Below are positions 34,499-42,515 of a stretch of DNA of 64,000 bases, piece after piece. Position 1 is the first letter of the stretch. Each line of letters starts with the position of its first letter. The notes beneath the pieces are model-generated. The model saw nothing but the letters and a program-made list of their open reading frames with translations. It was not told where the DNA came from and did no database searches. The stretch comes from Chitinimonas arctica. GTDB lineage: Bacteria; Pseudomonadota; Gammaproteobacteria; Burkholderiales; Chitinimonadaceae. Where the stretch lies: the NCBI RefSeq assembly GCF_007431345.1, contig NZ_CP041730.1:62001-126000 (forward strand), read 5' to 3'. The translations under genes and the position numbers were made by a program.

Positions 34499-34926
34499 CG
34501 CTCGGATTCCTCCATCCAGGCCGGCGCGGACCAACGCACATTGCGTTCCGACCCGAAGGCGTACATCAACTCGAACATATCGCTGAACCAGCGCTTCGAC
34601 TGCCTCCGCGTGGAGACGCCCAGGACGACAAAGCCGCCGCCCTCCAGGGCCGGCACGACGCGTTGTTTTTCCAGGGCCGCCGAAAAGACGTGCTTCCACT
34701 CCTCGGCAGTCAGCCACTGGCCGTACCACTCAACTTGGCGAGCAATATCGGCCAACATCGCCCACATCTTTTCGTTTTGCTCGCTGCTGCGGGCGTCACC
34801 GGCCTCTACCCGCAGGCGGGCCACCACGCCAGCATCGACCAGTCCCTTCACCTGTTGCCACACCCGCAGCATGATCGGGCGCAGGGCAGCTTCTGTCGGT
34901 ACGCGGTATGCCATGCGATCGCTCAT
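34495..34926 (-). CDS. ninB: NinB recombination protein
   Basis: A 143-residue homologue of lambda NinB (Orf), a single-strand DNA-binding recombination mediator. The core SSEQNEKMWAMLADIARQVEW and EEWKHVFSAAL..Q is characteristic. A 4-base overlap ties it to dnaB. Confidence 0.9.
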   Translation of the reverse strand: MSDRMAYRVPTEAALRPIMLRVWQQVKGLVDAGVVARLRVEAGDARSSEQNEKMWAMLADIARQVEWYGQWLTAEEWKHVFSAALEKQRVVPALEGGGFVVLGVSTRRQSKRWFSDMFELMYAFGSERNVRWSAPAWMEESER

Positions 34927-36317
34927 GCGAAGCCCCCCTTACGTGCGGCTGGCTTGGGTTGCGCCGGTGCGCTCCAGCCCGGCGCCAGATTGCGGAAGCG
35001 GCTGTAATGACCTTCGAACACCGCCCGCACCCACTTGCCCGACTCGCCCATGCGCTGCTTCGCGATACCGATTTCCGCCACTCCCTTGTAGGGCGAGTCC
35101 GGCTGGTAGTACTCATCGCGATAGGCGAACAGGATTGTGTCGGCGTCCTGCTCGATGGAACCGGACTCGCGCAGATCGGCCATCTGCGGATGCTTGTCCA
35201 TGCGCTCTTCCACCTTGCGCGACAGCTGGGATAGCGCGATCACCGGGCATTGCATCTCCTTGGCCAGGGCCTTGAGGCCACCGCTGATCTTGGTGATTTC
35301 GTTGACGCGGTTTTCCGCGTTGGGGTGCTGCATCAATTGCAGGTAGTCCACCACGATCAGCCCTAGGCCGCCGTTCTTGCGACGCAACTTGCGGCACTTG
35401 GCGCGCACCTGGGCGACCGTCAACGCCGGCCGGAAATCGACCTCCAGCTTCAGCGTGTCGATCTTGCCCAGGGCGGCGACCATGCAGTGCTGCTCATCCT
35501 CGGTCAGGTCGGCACGCATCAAACCTCCCAGGTTCACGCTGCCGAGGCTGGCGATCTGACGCATGCCTAGTTGTTCGCGGCCCATCTCCATGCTGAAGAC
35601 CACAACCGGGGCACGTTCGGCCAGGCGCTCCGCAATATTCATCGCCAGTACGGTCTTACCCATGCCCGGCCGACCCGCCAGGATCACCAGATCGCCAGCA
35701 CGGAAGCCACCACCGAGCACGTCGTCCAGTTCGTTCAAACCGGTCTGCACGCCACGGGGTTTGTCGCCGGCCTCCAGAATTGCCTGGATTTCCATTACGG
35801 CACTGTGGGCGATCTGAGGGGCGGTCAGGGTGTCGGCATCGCTAGCGTCGGTATCCGCCAGCGATTCGATCTGTGCCGCCACGCTTTGCAGCACTTCGGT
35901 CGGCGAATGCTCCCAGTCGCCCGCTTCCAGCCGCTCAACCAGCGAGGACGCGGCCGAGATGCCACCGCGCATCATGGCCTTCTCGACGATGATCTCGGCG
36001 TAGCGCTTCACGTTGGCCGAGCCCACCGAGTTGCGCACCAGCGAGGAAAACCAGGCCAGGCCGCCCAGCTCATCCAGCTCGCCGCGCCGCTCCAACACTT
36101 CCGCTACGGTCACCACATCGATGGGGCGGTTGTCGTGGAACAGGCCCAGCATGACCGAGTAGACCAAGGCACATTCCGGCAGGAAGAAATGGCGTGGCAA
36201 CAGCTGGTCGGCAATGCGGTCCAGGGCGTAGCTGTCGATCAGCAGACCAGCAATCAAGGCCTGTTCGCTGTGCTCGCTGTACAGCACCGGCAGTGGGGGA
36301 AAGGTCATGTCGCTCAT
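34923..36317 (-). CDS. dnaB: Replicative DNA helicase, DnaB family
   Basis: A 464-residue helicase: N-terminal domain (SEHSEQALIAGLLIDS), then RecA-type motor with Walker A GRPGMGKT, Walker B LIVVDYLQLM and the final QDADTILFAYRDEYY. It lets the phage load its own helicase rather than recruiting the host's. ATGA overlap with the O-like gene fixes the start at 36317. Confidence 0.95.
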   Translation of the reverse strand: MSDMTFPPLPVLYSEHSEQALIAGLLIDSYALDRIADQLLPRHFFLPECALVYSVMLGLFHDNRPIDVVTVAEVLERRGELDELGGLAWFSSLVRNSVGSANVKRYAEIIVEKAMMRGGISAASSLVERLEAGDWEHSPTEVLQSVAAQIESLADTDASDADTLTAPQIAHSAVMEIQAILEAGDKPRGVQTGLNELDDVLGGGFRAGDLVILAGRPGMGKTVLAMNIAERLAERAPVVVFSMEMGREQLGMRQIASLGSVNLGGLMRADLTEDEQHCMVAALGKIDTLKLEVDFRPALTVAQVRAKCRKLRRKNGGLGLIVVDYLQLMQHPNAENRVNEITKISGGLKALAKEMQCPVIALSQLSRKVEERMDKHPQMADLRESGSIEQDADTILFAYRDEYYQPDSPYKGVAEIGIAKQRMGESGKWVRAVFEGHYSRFRNLAPGWSAPAQPKPAARKGGFA

Positions 36318-37144
36318 TCGCCCACCCCATGCACCGCAGCCGCTTGCTTGCCGGCGGTTGTCAGGTACTTCTCGCCTAGCTGGTTTTCCGCCCACAGTCG
36401 GTACCAGTCGGAACGCACACACAGCCGGAAGGCGGCTCGCCAGTCCTTGTAGGTCTTCACGCCATCCATGTGGCGGTCACGGAACTCGCACCAGCACAGT
36501 CGCAGGTAGTCCACCGGGATCTGCGCTTTGCTGGCGTAGTCGAACACCGGGTCGCCCTCAGGGATCGGCATCTCACCGGCAGCCTTGGTCGCTTCCAGCC
36601 AGGCACGCATCGTCTGCTCGGTCCGCTTTTGCCGTGGCGCTTTTTTGGCCTGGGGGACTACAGGGGGTTCTTCTTGTCTTTTGGAGTTGTCTATTGTGGG
36701 GGGGAATTCACCACGAATAGACGTGGGAATTTCACACGAACGTGGGGATTTCTGGATAGAACGTGGCGATTCCCCACGAACGAGATTCCAGCCCGATATA
36801 TCAAGGTTTGGCGCGATTTCGGTACCAATCGCACGACGTTGGCCGCGCACGATCAAACCCATGGATTCCAGGGTCATCAGAGCACGCCGAACGTCGCCTT
36901 CGTCCATGGCGACCATCTCGGCCAACTGGGTGGTGGCGATGAAATCCGAAGCCTTGTTGTAGCCCACGGTCTTGCGCAGGATGGCGCGGAATACCCGCTC
37001 CTGCTGCTTGCTCAAAGGCGAGCGCAACAGGGCATCCTCGACCGCAGTCGGGATGGCGACAAAGCTATGCTGAATGCGAGTCTCCTGCACCGGCACAACG
37101 GCCTGGGAAGCGCGGTAATCGACCAGACGAACGACGCTGCTCAT
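36314..37144 (-). CDS. Phage replication initiator, O-like
   Basis: A 276-residue protein with a winged-helix N-terminal domain (SPLSKQQERVFRAILRKTVGY, then TTQLAEMVAMDEGDVRRALMTLE) and a C-terminal part that would bind helicase. The middle of the gene carries iteron-like repeats, which encode the repeated peptides RGESPRS and QKSPRS, as lambda O contains its own origin. The start at 37144 overlaps the previous gene by 4 bases. Confidence 0.85.
   Translation of the reverse strand: MSSVVRLVDYRASQAVVPVQETRIQHSFVAIPTAVEDALLRSPLSKQQERVFRAILRKTVGYNKASDFIATTQLAEMVAMDEGDVRRALMTLESMGLIVRGQRRAIGTEIAPNLDISGWNLVRGESPRSIQKSPRSCEIPTSIRGEFPPTIDNSKRQEEPPVVPQAKKAPRQKRTEQTMRAWLEATKAAGEMPIPEGDPVFDYASKAQIPVDYLRLCWCEFRDRHMDGVKTYKDWRAAFRLCVRSDWYRLWAENQLGEKYLTTAGKQAAAVHGVGE
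36703..36778. repeat. Iteron cluster, candidate phage origin inside the O-like gene
   Basis: Three direct copies of CGTGGSRATTYC start at 36722, 36741 and 36762, spaced by 19 and 21 bp (about two helical turns). Inverted copies overlap the edges (36703-36715 and 36768-36778). A T- and G-rich stretch follows on the left. The layout matches lambda ori, where O binds iterons within its own gene. Confidence 0.65.
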
Positions 37145-37356
37145 CGTGCGATCCTTTCGGCCCAAAACGCAGCCATGCGCTGACGCTGTTCAGGCGAGCG
37201 CGCCCGGATTTCGCCCAGGAAGCAGCTTTGTACGCGGCGAGCGGCCACGATATCGCCAGCGGTGTAGGCGGCTGCCATCAAAGCCTGGAAGCGCTGGATA
37301 CGACGTTCACGCAGCCAGTCGGCAATGCGCTGGTGCAATTTCTTCAGTTGTTTCAT
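37141..37356 (-). CDS. Small basic hypothetical protein
   Basis: A 71-residue basic helical protein (MKQLKKLHQRIADWLRERR). AAGGGAATT directly precedes the ATG. It lies between Cro-like and O-like genes, the position of lambda cII, but no DNA-binding fold is evident. The upstream extension to 37407 crosses a hairpin and is rejected. Confidence 0.6.
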   Translation of the reverse strand: MKQLKKLHQRIADWLRERRIQRFQALMAAAYTAGDIVAARRVQSCFLGEIRARSPEQRQRMAAFWAERIAR

Positions 37357-37385
37357 AATTCCCTTCGTTCTTTGCCTGAACACCA

Positions 37386-37423
37386 AGCCCCGCACCCGGC
37401 GCGCCAACGCCTGCGGGGCTTTT
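37386..37423. terminator. Hairpin after the Cro-like gene
   Basis: A 9-bp stem (AGCCCCGCA with TGCGGGGCT) around a GC-rich loop, lying between the Cro-like gene and the next minus-strand gene. T-run TTTT follows only on the plus side, so for minus-strand transcripts it may attenuate rather than fully terminate, like lambda tR1. Confidence 0.5.
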
Positions 37424-37437
37424 CACTTTGCCCCTGC

Positions 37438-37632
37438 TCATTCAGCGGGGATCGACTCTTGCTGTACTTTCCACCACGCTCTTAGGACATCTGGGCGGAG
37501 GCGAGCGATTCGGCCGATGGCTGCGTCCGGAAGGGCTTCCGGCCAGCTGTTCACAGTTGATTTCACCGTATCAAGAGCCCGTGCTACGGCGGTTTGCGTC
37601 CCAAATTGTGAAATGACAAATGATCGTTTCAT
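37438..37632 (-). CDS. Cro-like DNA-binding protein
   Basis: A 64-residue protein with a helix-turn-helix (FGTQTAVARALDTVKSTVNSW), divergent from the CI-like repressor. AAAGGTGA precedes the ATG at 37632. Position and size fit a Cro-type switch protein that represses the lysogenic promoter. Its promoter is read in the adjacent operator region. Confidence 0.82.
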   Translation of the reverse strand: MKRSFVISQFGTQTAVARALDTVKSTVNSWPEALPDAAIGRIARLRPDVLRAWWKVQQESIPAE

Positions 37633-37645
37633 GACTATCACCTTT

Positions 37646-37715
37646 GTGTTGTGAACATATAGTACATATTTGTGTACATATTCACAACACCAATCTTCGT
37701 ACCACTTTGTACGAA
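37646..37715. promoter_or_regulatory. Immunity operator region with divergent promoters
   Basis: Two palindromes lie between cro and cI. GTGTTGTGAA (37646-37655) and TTCACAACAC (37681-37690) form perfect 10-bp arms; TTCGTAC (37696-37702) and GTACGAA (37709-37715) form a second. For cro on the minus strand, TTGTGA (37687-37682) and TACTAT (37664-37659) with 17-bp spacing make a good -35/-10 pair lying within the first palindrome, so repressor binding would block it. Confidence 0.7.
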
Positions 37716-37735
37716 AGATGCGTAATAATACGAAT

Positions 37736-38446
37736 ATGCGTACTCTCTCCGAACGATTGCTCTACGCCATTGAACAAGCTGGCGTTACTCAGGCCGACCT
37801 CGCACGCCATCTCGGCGTGCCTCGGTCGACGGTAAACCAATGGTTCAGTGGCCGATCCAAAAACCTGTCTGCAATGTATGGCGCTCGCGCAGCGGCGTAC
37901 TTGGGGGTAGATCCGCTGTGGCTGGCATCTGGAGAAGAGCGCATATCACCTCCGGGCCCAGGGAACATCGTCACTGAGCTACGTCCCACCCGTGTGTACG
38001 ACGAAGGTGACCCATTAGATGATGATGAAGTAGAAGTAGGGAGATTGACCTTGACGTTACACGCCGGTACGAGCCGGCTCCAATGGGAAATAGATACAAG
38101 CGAAACACTCCGATATAGTCGTAGTTGGTGCAGTCGGAAGGGTTTCGAGCCGAGCAAACTAGCCACTATCCTTGCGGACGGCGACAGCATGTCCCCCGAG
38201 GTAAAAGACGGGGCCACGGTCACCGTCAATACTGATGATGTCAAACCACGAAGCGGCTATGTCTACGCCGTCGATTACCAAGGCGCGTTCTACTTCAAAC
38301 GGCTATTCGTCGAGCCGGATGGGGCGATTCGAGCCAGTTCCGACAATCCAGATAAAGTCCGACATCCGGATTGGGTGATAAAGCGAGAGAATGCAGACGC
38401 GCTATCGGTCATAGGTAGAGCCGTACAGGTACAAAACGACATGTAA
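37736..38446 (+). CDS. CI-like phage repressor, S24 family
   Basis: About 236 residues. The N-terminal helix-turn-helix (GVTQADLARHLGVPRSTVNQWFSG) binds operators; the C-terminal half is a LexA/CI-type S24 domain with the serine in ADGDSMSPEV and the lysine region AFYFKRLF. DNA damage would trigger self-cleavage and induction. An ATG at 37718 would add six residues. It is divergent from cro. Confidence 0.92.
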   Translation: MRTLSERLLYAIEQAGVTQADLARHLGVPRSTVNQWFSGRSKNLSAMYGARAAAYLGVDPLWLASGEERISPPGPGNIVTELRPTRVYDEGDPLDDDEVEVGRLTLTLHAGTSRLQWEIDTSETLRYSRSWCSRKGFEPSKLATILADGDSMSPEVKDGATVTVNTDDVKPRSGYVYAVDYQGAFYFKRLFVEPDGAIRASSDNPDKVRHPDWVIKRENADALSVIGRAVQVQNDM

Positions 38447-38566
38447 TTGAGCTTGACGGGCAGTGTCCAACATCCGGGACACGACAGGCTCTTTGACGAA
38501 TTCTCCGGGGGCCATCTGTAAATGGCCTCGCATATTTACCCCGTCGTAGCAGTCTTCTCCCAGTCC

Positions 38567-38650
38567 TCCCGCATCCCTCCCGCATCCCTCCCGCATCCCT
38601 CCCGCAGTCCTCGCCGCAGTCCTCGCCGCAGTCCTCGCCGCAGCCTTCCC
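38567..38650. repeat. GC-rich minisatellite downstream of the repressor
   Basis: Tandem units based on TCCCGCATCC (four copies, about 10-bp period) pass into units of GCAGTCCTCGCC (three copies, 12-bp period). No gene needs this stretch. Copy number is likely to vary by slippage. Confidence 0.75.
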
Positions 38651-38696
38651 GCGACATCTCCCCCCTCCCAGAAGTTCACAATTTCTAACTCTCTGG

Positions 38697-38780
38697 CGTA
38701 CATTTTTATTGACTGCGTAGTTCTCATTAACGTACAGTCTTGTTCACACCACGGCACATAAACCGTACAGCTCTTTACAC
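38697..38780 (+). promoter_or_regulatory. Candidate early promoter with repeated operator half-sites
   Basis: CGTACA occurs at 38697, 38731 and 38764, phased by 34 and 33 bp. The last two are followed by TTCACAC-like and TTACACAAC sequences similar to the arms of the cI/cro operator. TTGACT (38709) and TACAGT (38733), 18 bp apart, could be the -35 and -10 of a leftward-type early promoter serving the plus-strand operon, repressed by CI. Confidence 0.45.
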
Positions 38781-38799
38781 AACTCAGCAGGAAACAACG

Positions 38800-39490
38800 C
38801 CACGGTCCTAAACCGATGCGATGCACAGCCGGAAGCGCCCGAGCGGGCCGGCTAGCAGATGGGTATCACGCCCTTAGCGCAGAAGAGGTAGCAGAGATGT
38901 GGAAAGCGCCAGCCGGTGGCGCGAGATCACCGGACGCGTTGCCCAGCCACCGAAAGGCTGAGGGTGCCGCGCTTCACACGATAAGCGCACAAGCGAGTCA
39001 ATCAGCCCCTTGTGGACTGGTTGGCTGTCTTGTTTGATGGAAGTCCCTCCACCATGGCACATGGGGCGCCTCACCAGGCGGGAGTAACGCGATGCAGCCG
39101 CGAATGTGCTTAAGCTGCTGACCACCCGGAAAGTCGGGTGCCTTCAAGCCCAGGAACTGGGCTGCCAGGTCCGGTCGGAAGCCTTGTGTGGCAGTAAATG
39201 CTGGCCAGTTCCCGGCCTTGAGTGCAGGCGCAGGTGATTGTTGACCGCCGTGCCGACAGTACTTGACCGGAGCGATGGAGGCCGCCGACCGGTCGGAAGC
39301 GGACACCGTCCAGCTCGGCTTGACCGGCAGCCTTTGACCTAAAGCAGTCGGTCAGCACTGTTCACCGTGGTACCTGGTCTTCGGCCTCTGCTGACGTTAC
39401 CCATAACCGCTTAGGCCGAGCACCAGTCACTCAGTGCAGCCGGGTTAAAGTGTCTGCTCTTGGCCGAATTCGGCTGTTCGCAGCACAGAC
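38800..39490. other. About 0.7 kb without a convincing gene
   Basis: Open frames here are short, lack ribosome binding sites and match nothing I know. The stretch contains small inverted repeats (e.g. GGCGCCTCACCAGGCGGG region at 39064) and is as GC-rich as the epimerase next to it. It may be decayed coding DNA that arrived with the epimerase. Confidence 0.5.
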
Positions 39491-39496
39491 CAAGTT

Positions 39497-40498
39497 CTAG
39501 AGTGTCGATGCTGATCGCAGCAACGCAAGAATCTTGGCTTCGTGCTCCGCATTGATCACTGACACTTGTTTGCGTGGCAAATCCTGTTCGGCACGAGCCC
39601 ATTCGTAAGTCTCACGGATCGTCTCTGACAGCGGACGGAAGCGAAGGCCTGCACCGACCGCCCGTGCGTTGCTTGCACGCTGGAACCCACCGAAGTCAGG
39701 GTCAGCTCCCGGTAGCCAGAGCGGCAGGCCGATCCAAGGCTGCACGCCCGCATCTAGTAGGATGCGGTCATCGCACCAGTGGAAGTGAGCGGTCGAGCCT
39801 GTGACGCGGCGGCATTCCTTGAGCAACTGCTCCATTGATACAGTTGGGGCCACTGCATTGAATATCCCGCAGTGCCGTAGCTCGCACAAGCTCAATACCC
39901 ACGCGGCGAGGTCACGCACATCGATGTACTGCATCCGACTCGACGGTTCGCCTGGTGCGAGAACCTCGCCGCCACGTGCGACCCGAAGCGGCCAGTAGGT
40001 GAAGCGCCCGGTGGGGTCGTGAGGCCCAACGATCAGCGCAGGTCGCACCACCGTTTGTTGAGTCAGAGGCCACGATGACATCAGCGCGTCTTCGGCGCGC
40101 GCCTTGTTGGCACCATAGCCAACCTCGCCCTGCTGGCTTGGCGCGGATTCGTCATAGTCTCGTCCAGAGGGAAACGATGCATACGCCGAAATGCTTGAGA
40201 TGTAGACCCAGTGTGCCCCCGAAGAAGCTCTCCTTAGTACCGCAGCCGTGCGCTTCATCTGTGCTGCGTTGTAGCCGCTGGTATCCACCACGCCATCAAA
40301 TACGTGTTCCGCGAGCGCAGATATGTCCGTATTGCGGTCGCCGCGCAGCCGCTCGATCTCAGGATGTGAGGCGAAAAGAGTGGGCTCGCACGCGCCACGG
40401 TCGAGTATCGTGGTGCAGTAGCCGCGAGCGAGTGCCTCTTGAATCACGTGTCGGCCGAGAAAGCCTGTGCCGCCCAATACCAATATGCGCATACTCAT
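39497..40498 (-). CDS. NAD-dependent epimerase/dehydratase (extended SDR) cargo protein
   Basis: About 333 residues. The N-terminal MRILVLGGTGFLGRHV is the nucleotide-binding GxxGxxG loop. GYGANK carries the YxxxK catalytic tyrosine and lysine, and VYISSIS the serine strand. Substrates of such enzymes are nucleotide sugars or other small NAD-linked substrates; which one is unknown. It is on the strand opposite to its early-operon neighbours and unrelated to phage replication, so it is probably cargo. Confidence 0.8.
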   Translation of the reverse strand: MSMRILVLGGTGFLGRHVIQEALARGYCTTILDRGACEPTLFASHPEIERLRGDRNTDISALAEHVFDGVVDTSGYNAAQMKRTAAVLRRASSGAHWVYISSISAYASFPSGRDYDESAPSQQGEVGYGANKARAEDALMSSWPLTQQTVVRPALIVGPHDPTGRFTYWPLRVARGGEVLAPGEPSSRMQYIDVRDLAAWVLSLCELRHCGIFNAVAPTVSMEQLLKECRRVTGSTAHFHWCDDRILLDAGVQPWIGLPLWLPGADPDFGGFQRASNARAVGAGLRFRPLSETIRETYEWARAEQDLPRKQVSVINAEHEAKILALLRSASTL

Positions 40499-40771
40499 TA
40501 CGTCTGTTCGCTCCAAAGATCACACAGCCTTTGATGCGGCAATGCTGTATGGATCAGCTGGTTTACTGAGGGCAGAATATCAACTTGAAGTGGTGACTAC
40601 CAGCCCAGCTTGACCGAAGCGGTCCGCGCACACAGGCGCGGGTGTCAGTTACACCGGAATACCCACTTGAGGGCCAACCCTCACCCCTTCCACCTCGGAC
40701 GCCTGGTAACGCAGGCGCTCTTCGCCGCTCGCTGCGTTTGCAGTGCGCGGCGATTTTTTTGGAGTCCCTCC

Positions 40772-41011
40772 TTGCTGTCATTTACCCGATTCGTCCTGTA
40801 CCGGGGCGTTGAACTGGAAGTTACCTACGACTACACACCACCCGAAGCACGCAGTGCCTCTTATCCCGGCTGCGCCGAGGAATACATAGCCACGCGAGCC
40901 ATGGCTGGCGACGTCAATGTCCTGCCGCTGCTGAATGAGGAACAGATCCTCGAAATTGAACAGGTGCTAGGCCAGCGCGAGGACGATTACTGCTGGCGGA
41001 TGGCTGCATAA
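40772..41011 (+). CDS. Small early phage protein
   Basis: A 79-residue protein starting with TTG at 40772, seven bases after GGAG. It begins LSFTRFVLYRGVELEVTYDY and ends with an acidic stretch ILEIEQVLGQREDDYCW. Small proteins of this type (beta N-terminus, acidic C-terminus) are common in phage early operons; function unknown. Longer upstream starts lie in unrelated sequence. Confidence 0.6.
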   Translation: MLSFTRFVLYRGVELEVTYDYTPPEARSASYPGCAEEYIATRAMAGDVNVLPLLNEEQILEIEQVLGQREDDYCWRMAA

Positions 41012-41160
41012 GCGCCAGGCCTGAACCAAGCTGGTACAGCCGTTGCACGGCTTGCAACAATATAGGCGATGCCCTGGGGCGCGGATATCTGGACTGCACC
41101 CATTGCGACAGCGCCTACATCACTGCGGGCTACCTGGCTCGCCAGAAAGCCCCTCAATGA
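40990..41160 (+). CDS. Possible zinc-ribbon microprotein in an overlapping frame
   Basis: A frame ending in TGA at 41158-41160 encodes CTACNNIGDALGRGYLDC followed by THC, that is CxxC-x13-CxxC, a good zinc-ribbon pattern. It overlaps the previous gene's end in the -1 frame and the next gene by ATGA. No ATG is available; CTG at 40990 or 40993 is the only plausible start, or frameshifting from the previous gene. Confidence 0.45.
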   Translation: MLADGCISARPEPSWYSRCTACNNIGDALGRGYLDCTHCDSAYITAGYLARQKAPQ

Positions 41161-41303
41161 TCCCACCCTCTACCAGCCGCCCAGGGCTGGAACCTTCCCC
41201 TGCCGAGCCCCCACCGCAAGCCTGGCAAATCGCTGCCTGGGCCTGCCTATGGTTGGTCGGCTGGGTCGGCTTATCCGCCCTGGTCAGCTGGCTCGAACCG
41301 TGA
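41157..41303 (+). CDS. Small single-TM protein
   Basis: A 48-residue protein: proline-rich N-terminus (MIPPSTSRPGLEPSPAEPPP) then a membrane helix (IAAWACLWLVGWVGLSALV). The ATG overlaps the previous stop as ATGA. Function unknown. Confidence 0.55.
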   Translation: MIPPSTSRPGLEPSPAEPPPQAWQIAAWACLWLVGWVGLSALVSWLEP

Positions 41304-41321
41304 CTTTCTAAAAGGAGATGC

Positions 41322-41819
41322 ATGACCGCTTTATACATACTAGCCAAGGAATACCGCACTGCGGCGGAGAAGCTCGCCGACCTAGATCTACCGCCCGAAA
41401 TAGTCGCCGATACTCTCGAAGGGCTAGCCGGCGCCCTGGAGATCAAAGCGACCAATGTCGCGATGTTCATCCGCAACCTCGAAGCCAACGCTGAGGCCAT
41501 CAAGGGCGCCGAGAAGCAAATGGCGGAGCGCCGCCGCGCGATGGAAAGCCGGGCCGAAAACCTGCGCGACTATCTCAAGGGCGCAATGCAGGCTACGCAG
41601 ATCAAGGTCATCGACAGCCCATACTTCAAGATGGCCATTCGAGACAACCCACAAAGCGTGGTGATCGACACCGCCAGCCAGATCCCGGCGAAGTTTATGC
41701 GCCAACCCGATCCCCCACCGGCCCAGCCTGACAAGAAACTGATCGCCGCCGCCCTGAACGCCGGTGAAGAAGTCTCCGGCGCCCGCCTGGTGCGTGGCTC
41801 CCGTCTCGACATTCGATAA
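41322..41819 (+). CDS. Siphovirus Gp157-family protein
   Basis: A 165-residue helical protein: charged coiled region AIKGAEKQMAERRRAMESRAENLRD is broken by KGAM, then IKVIDSPYFKMAIRDNPQSV, which is the family's signature end. AAAGGAGATG precedes the ATG. Members are linked to phage resistance and recombination operons; here it opens the recombination gene set. Confidence 0.85.
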   Translation: MTALYILAKEYRTAAEKLADLDLPPEIVADTLEGLAGALEIKATNVAMFIRNLEANAEAIKGAEKQMAERRRAMESRAENLRDYLKGAMQATQIKVIDSPYFKMAIRDNPQSVVIDTASQIPAKFMRQPDPPPAQPDKKLIAAALNAGEEVSGARLVRGSRLDIR

Positions 41820-41829
41820 GGAAAGCCCA

Positions 41830-42495
41830 TTGAGTATTGCCACCATCGTCCTGGGCGAATCCGGGACGGGTAAGACCTATAGCCTGCGCAACCTCGATCC
41901 CGCACAAACCCTGCTGATCCAGGCCGTGCGCAAGCCCTTGCCGTTCCGAGCGACGGGCTGGGCGCGCATGGACAGAGAGAAGAAACAACCCGGCAATATC
42001 TTCGTCAGCGACTTCAGCGCTCGCATCATCAACCTAATGCAGAAGACCAGCCGCAAGATCATCGTGCTGGATGACTTCCAATACGTGCTGGCGAACGAGT
42101 TCATGCGGCGATCCAACGAGAGGGGGTTCGACAAGTACACCGAGATCGGCCGGCACGCCTGGGACATTCTCACCGTCGCCAACAACCTGCCCGACGACGT
42201 CCGGGTCTACATCCTTGCTCATACGCAAAACGACGACTGCGGCCGGGTGAAGATGAAGACCATCGGCAAGCTGCTGGACGACAAAATCACCCTGGAAGGC
42301 TTGTTCACCATTGTGCTGCGCACTGTGGTGACGGATCGCCGCTTCCAATTCAGCACGATCAACAACGGTAGCGACACGGTCAAGGCGCCGCCCGACATGT
42401 TCCCCGACCAACTGATCGACAACGACCTGGCTGCCGTGGATGCCTGCCTATGCGACTACTACGGCATTTCGACCACGCAAGCACCCGCTGCCTAA
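41830..42495 (+). CDS. Sak4-like phage recombination ATPase (AAA_24/RecA fold)
   Basis: About 221 residues starting with TTG at 41830 (AAGGAAA upstream). Walker A is GESGTGKT and Walker B KIIVLDDFQY. No replication-helicase domains are present. Paired with the SSB-like gene downstream, it fits the Sak4-SSB single-strand annealing systems of phages. The Sak4 assignment rests on size, fold and neighbour. Confidence 0.78.
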   Translation: MSIATIVLGESGTGKTYSLRNLDPAQTLLIQAVRKPLPFRATGWARMDREKKQPGNIFVSDFSARIINLMQKTSRKIIVLDDFQYVLANEFMRRSNERGFDKYTEIGRHAWDILTVANNLPDDVRVYILAHTQNDDCGRVKMKTIGKLLDDKITLEGLFTIVLRTVVTDRRFQFSTINNGSDTVKAPPDMFPDQLIDNDLAAVDACLCDYYGISTTQAPAA

Positions 42496-42515
42496 TACCC
42501 CAACAAGGAATCTGC

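Noticed and set aside
38567..38650. Tandem repeat as a CRISPR array
   Set aside because: Units of 10-12 bp are contiguous with no spacers and no cas genes are near.
38409..38826. Cysteine/glycine-rich minus-strand frames over the repressor's downstream region
   Set aside because: They are only translations of the tandem repeat.
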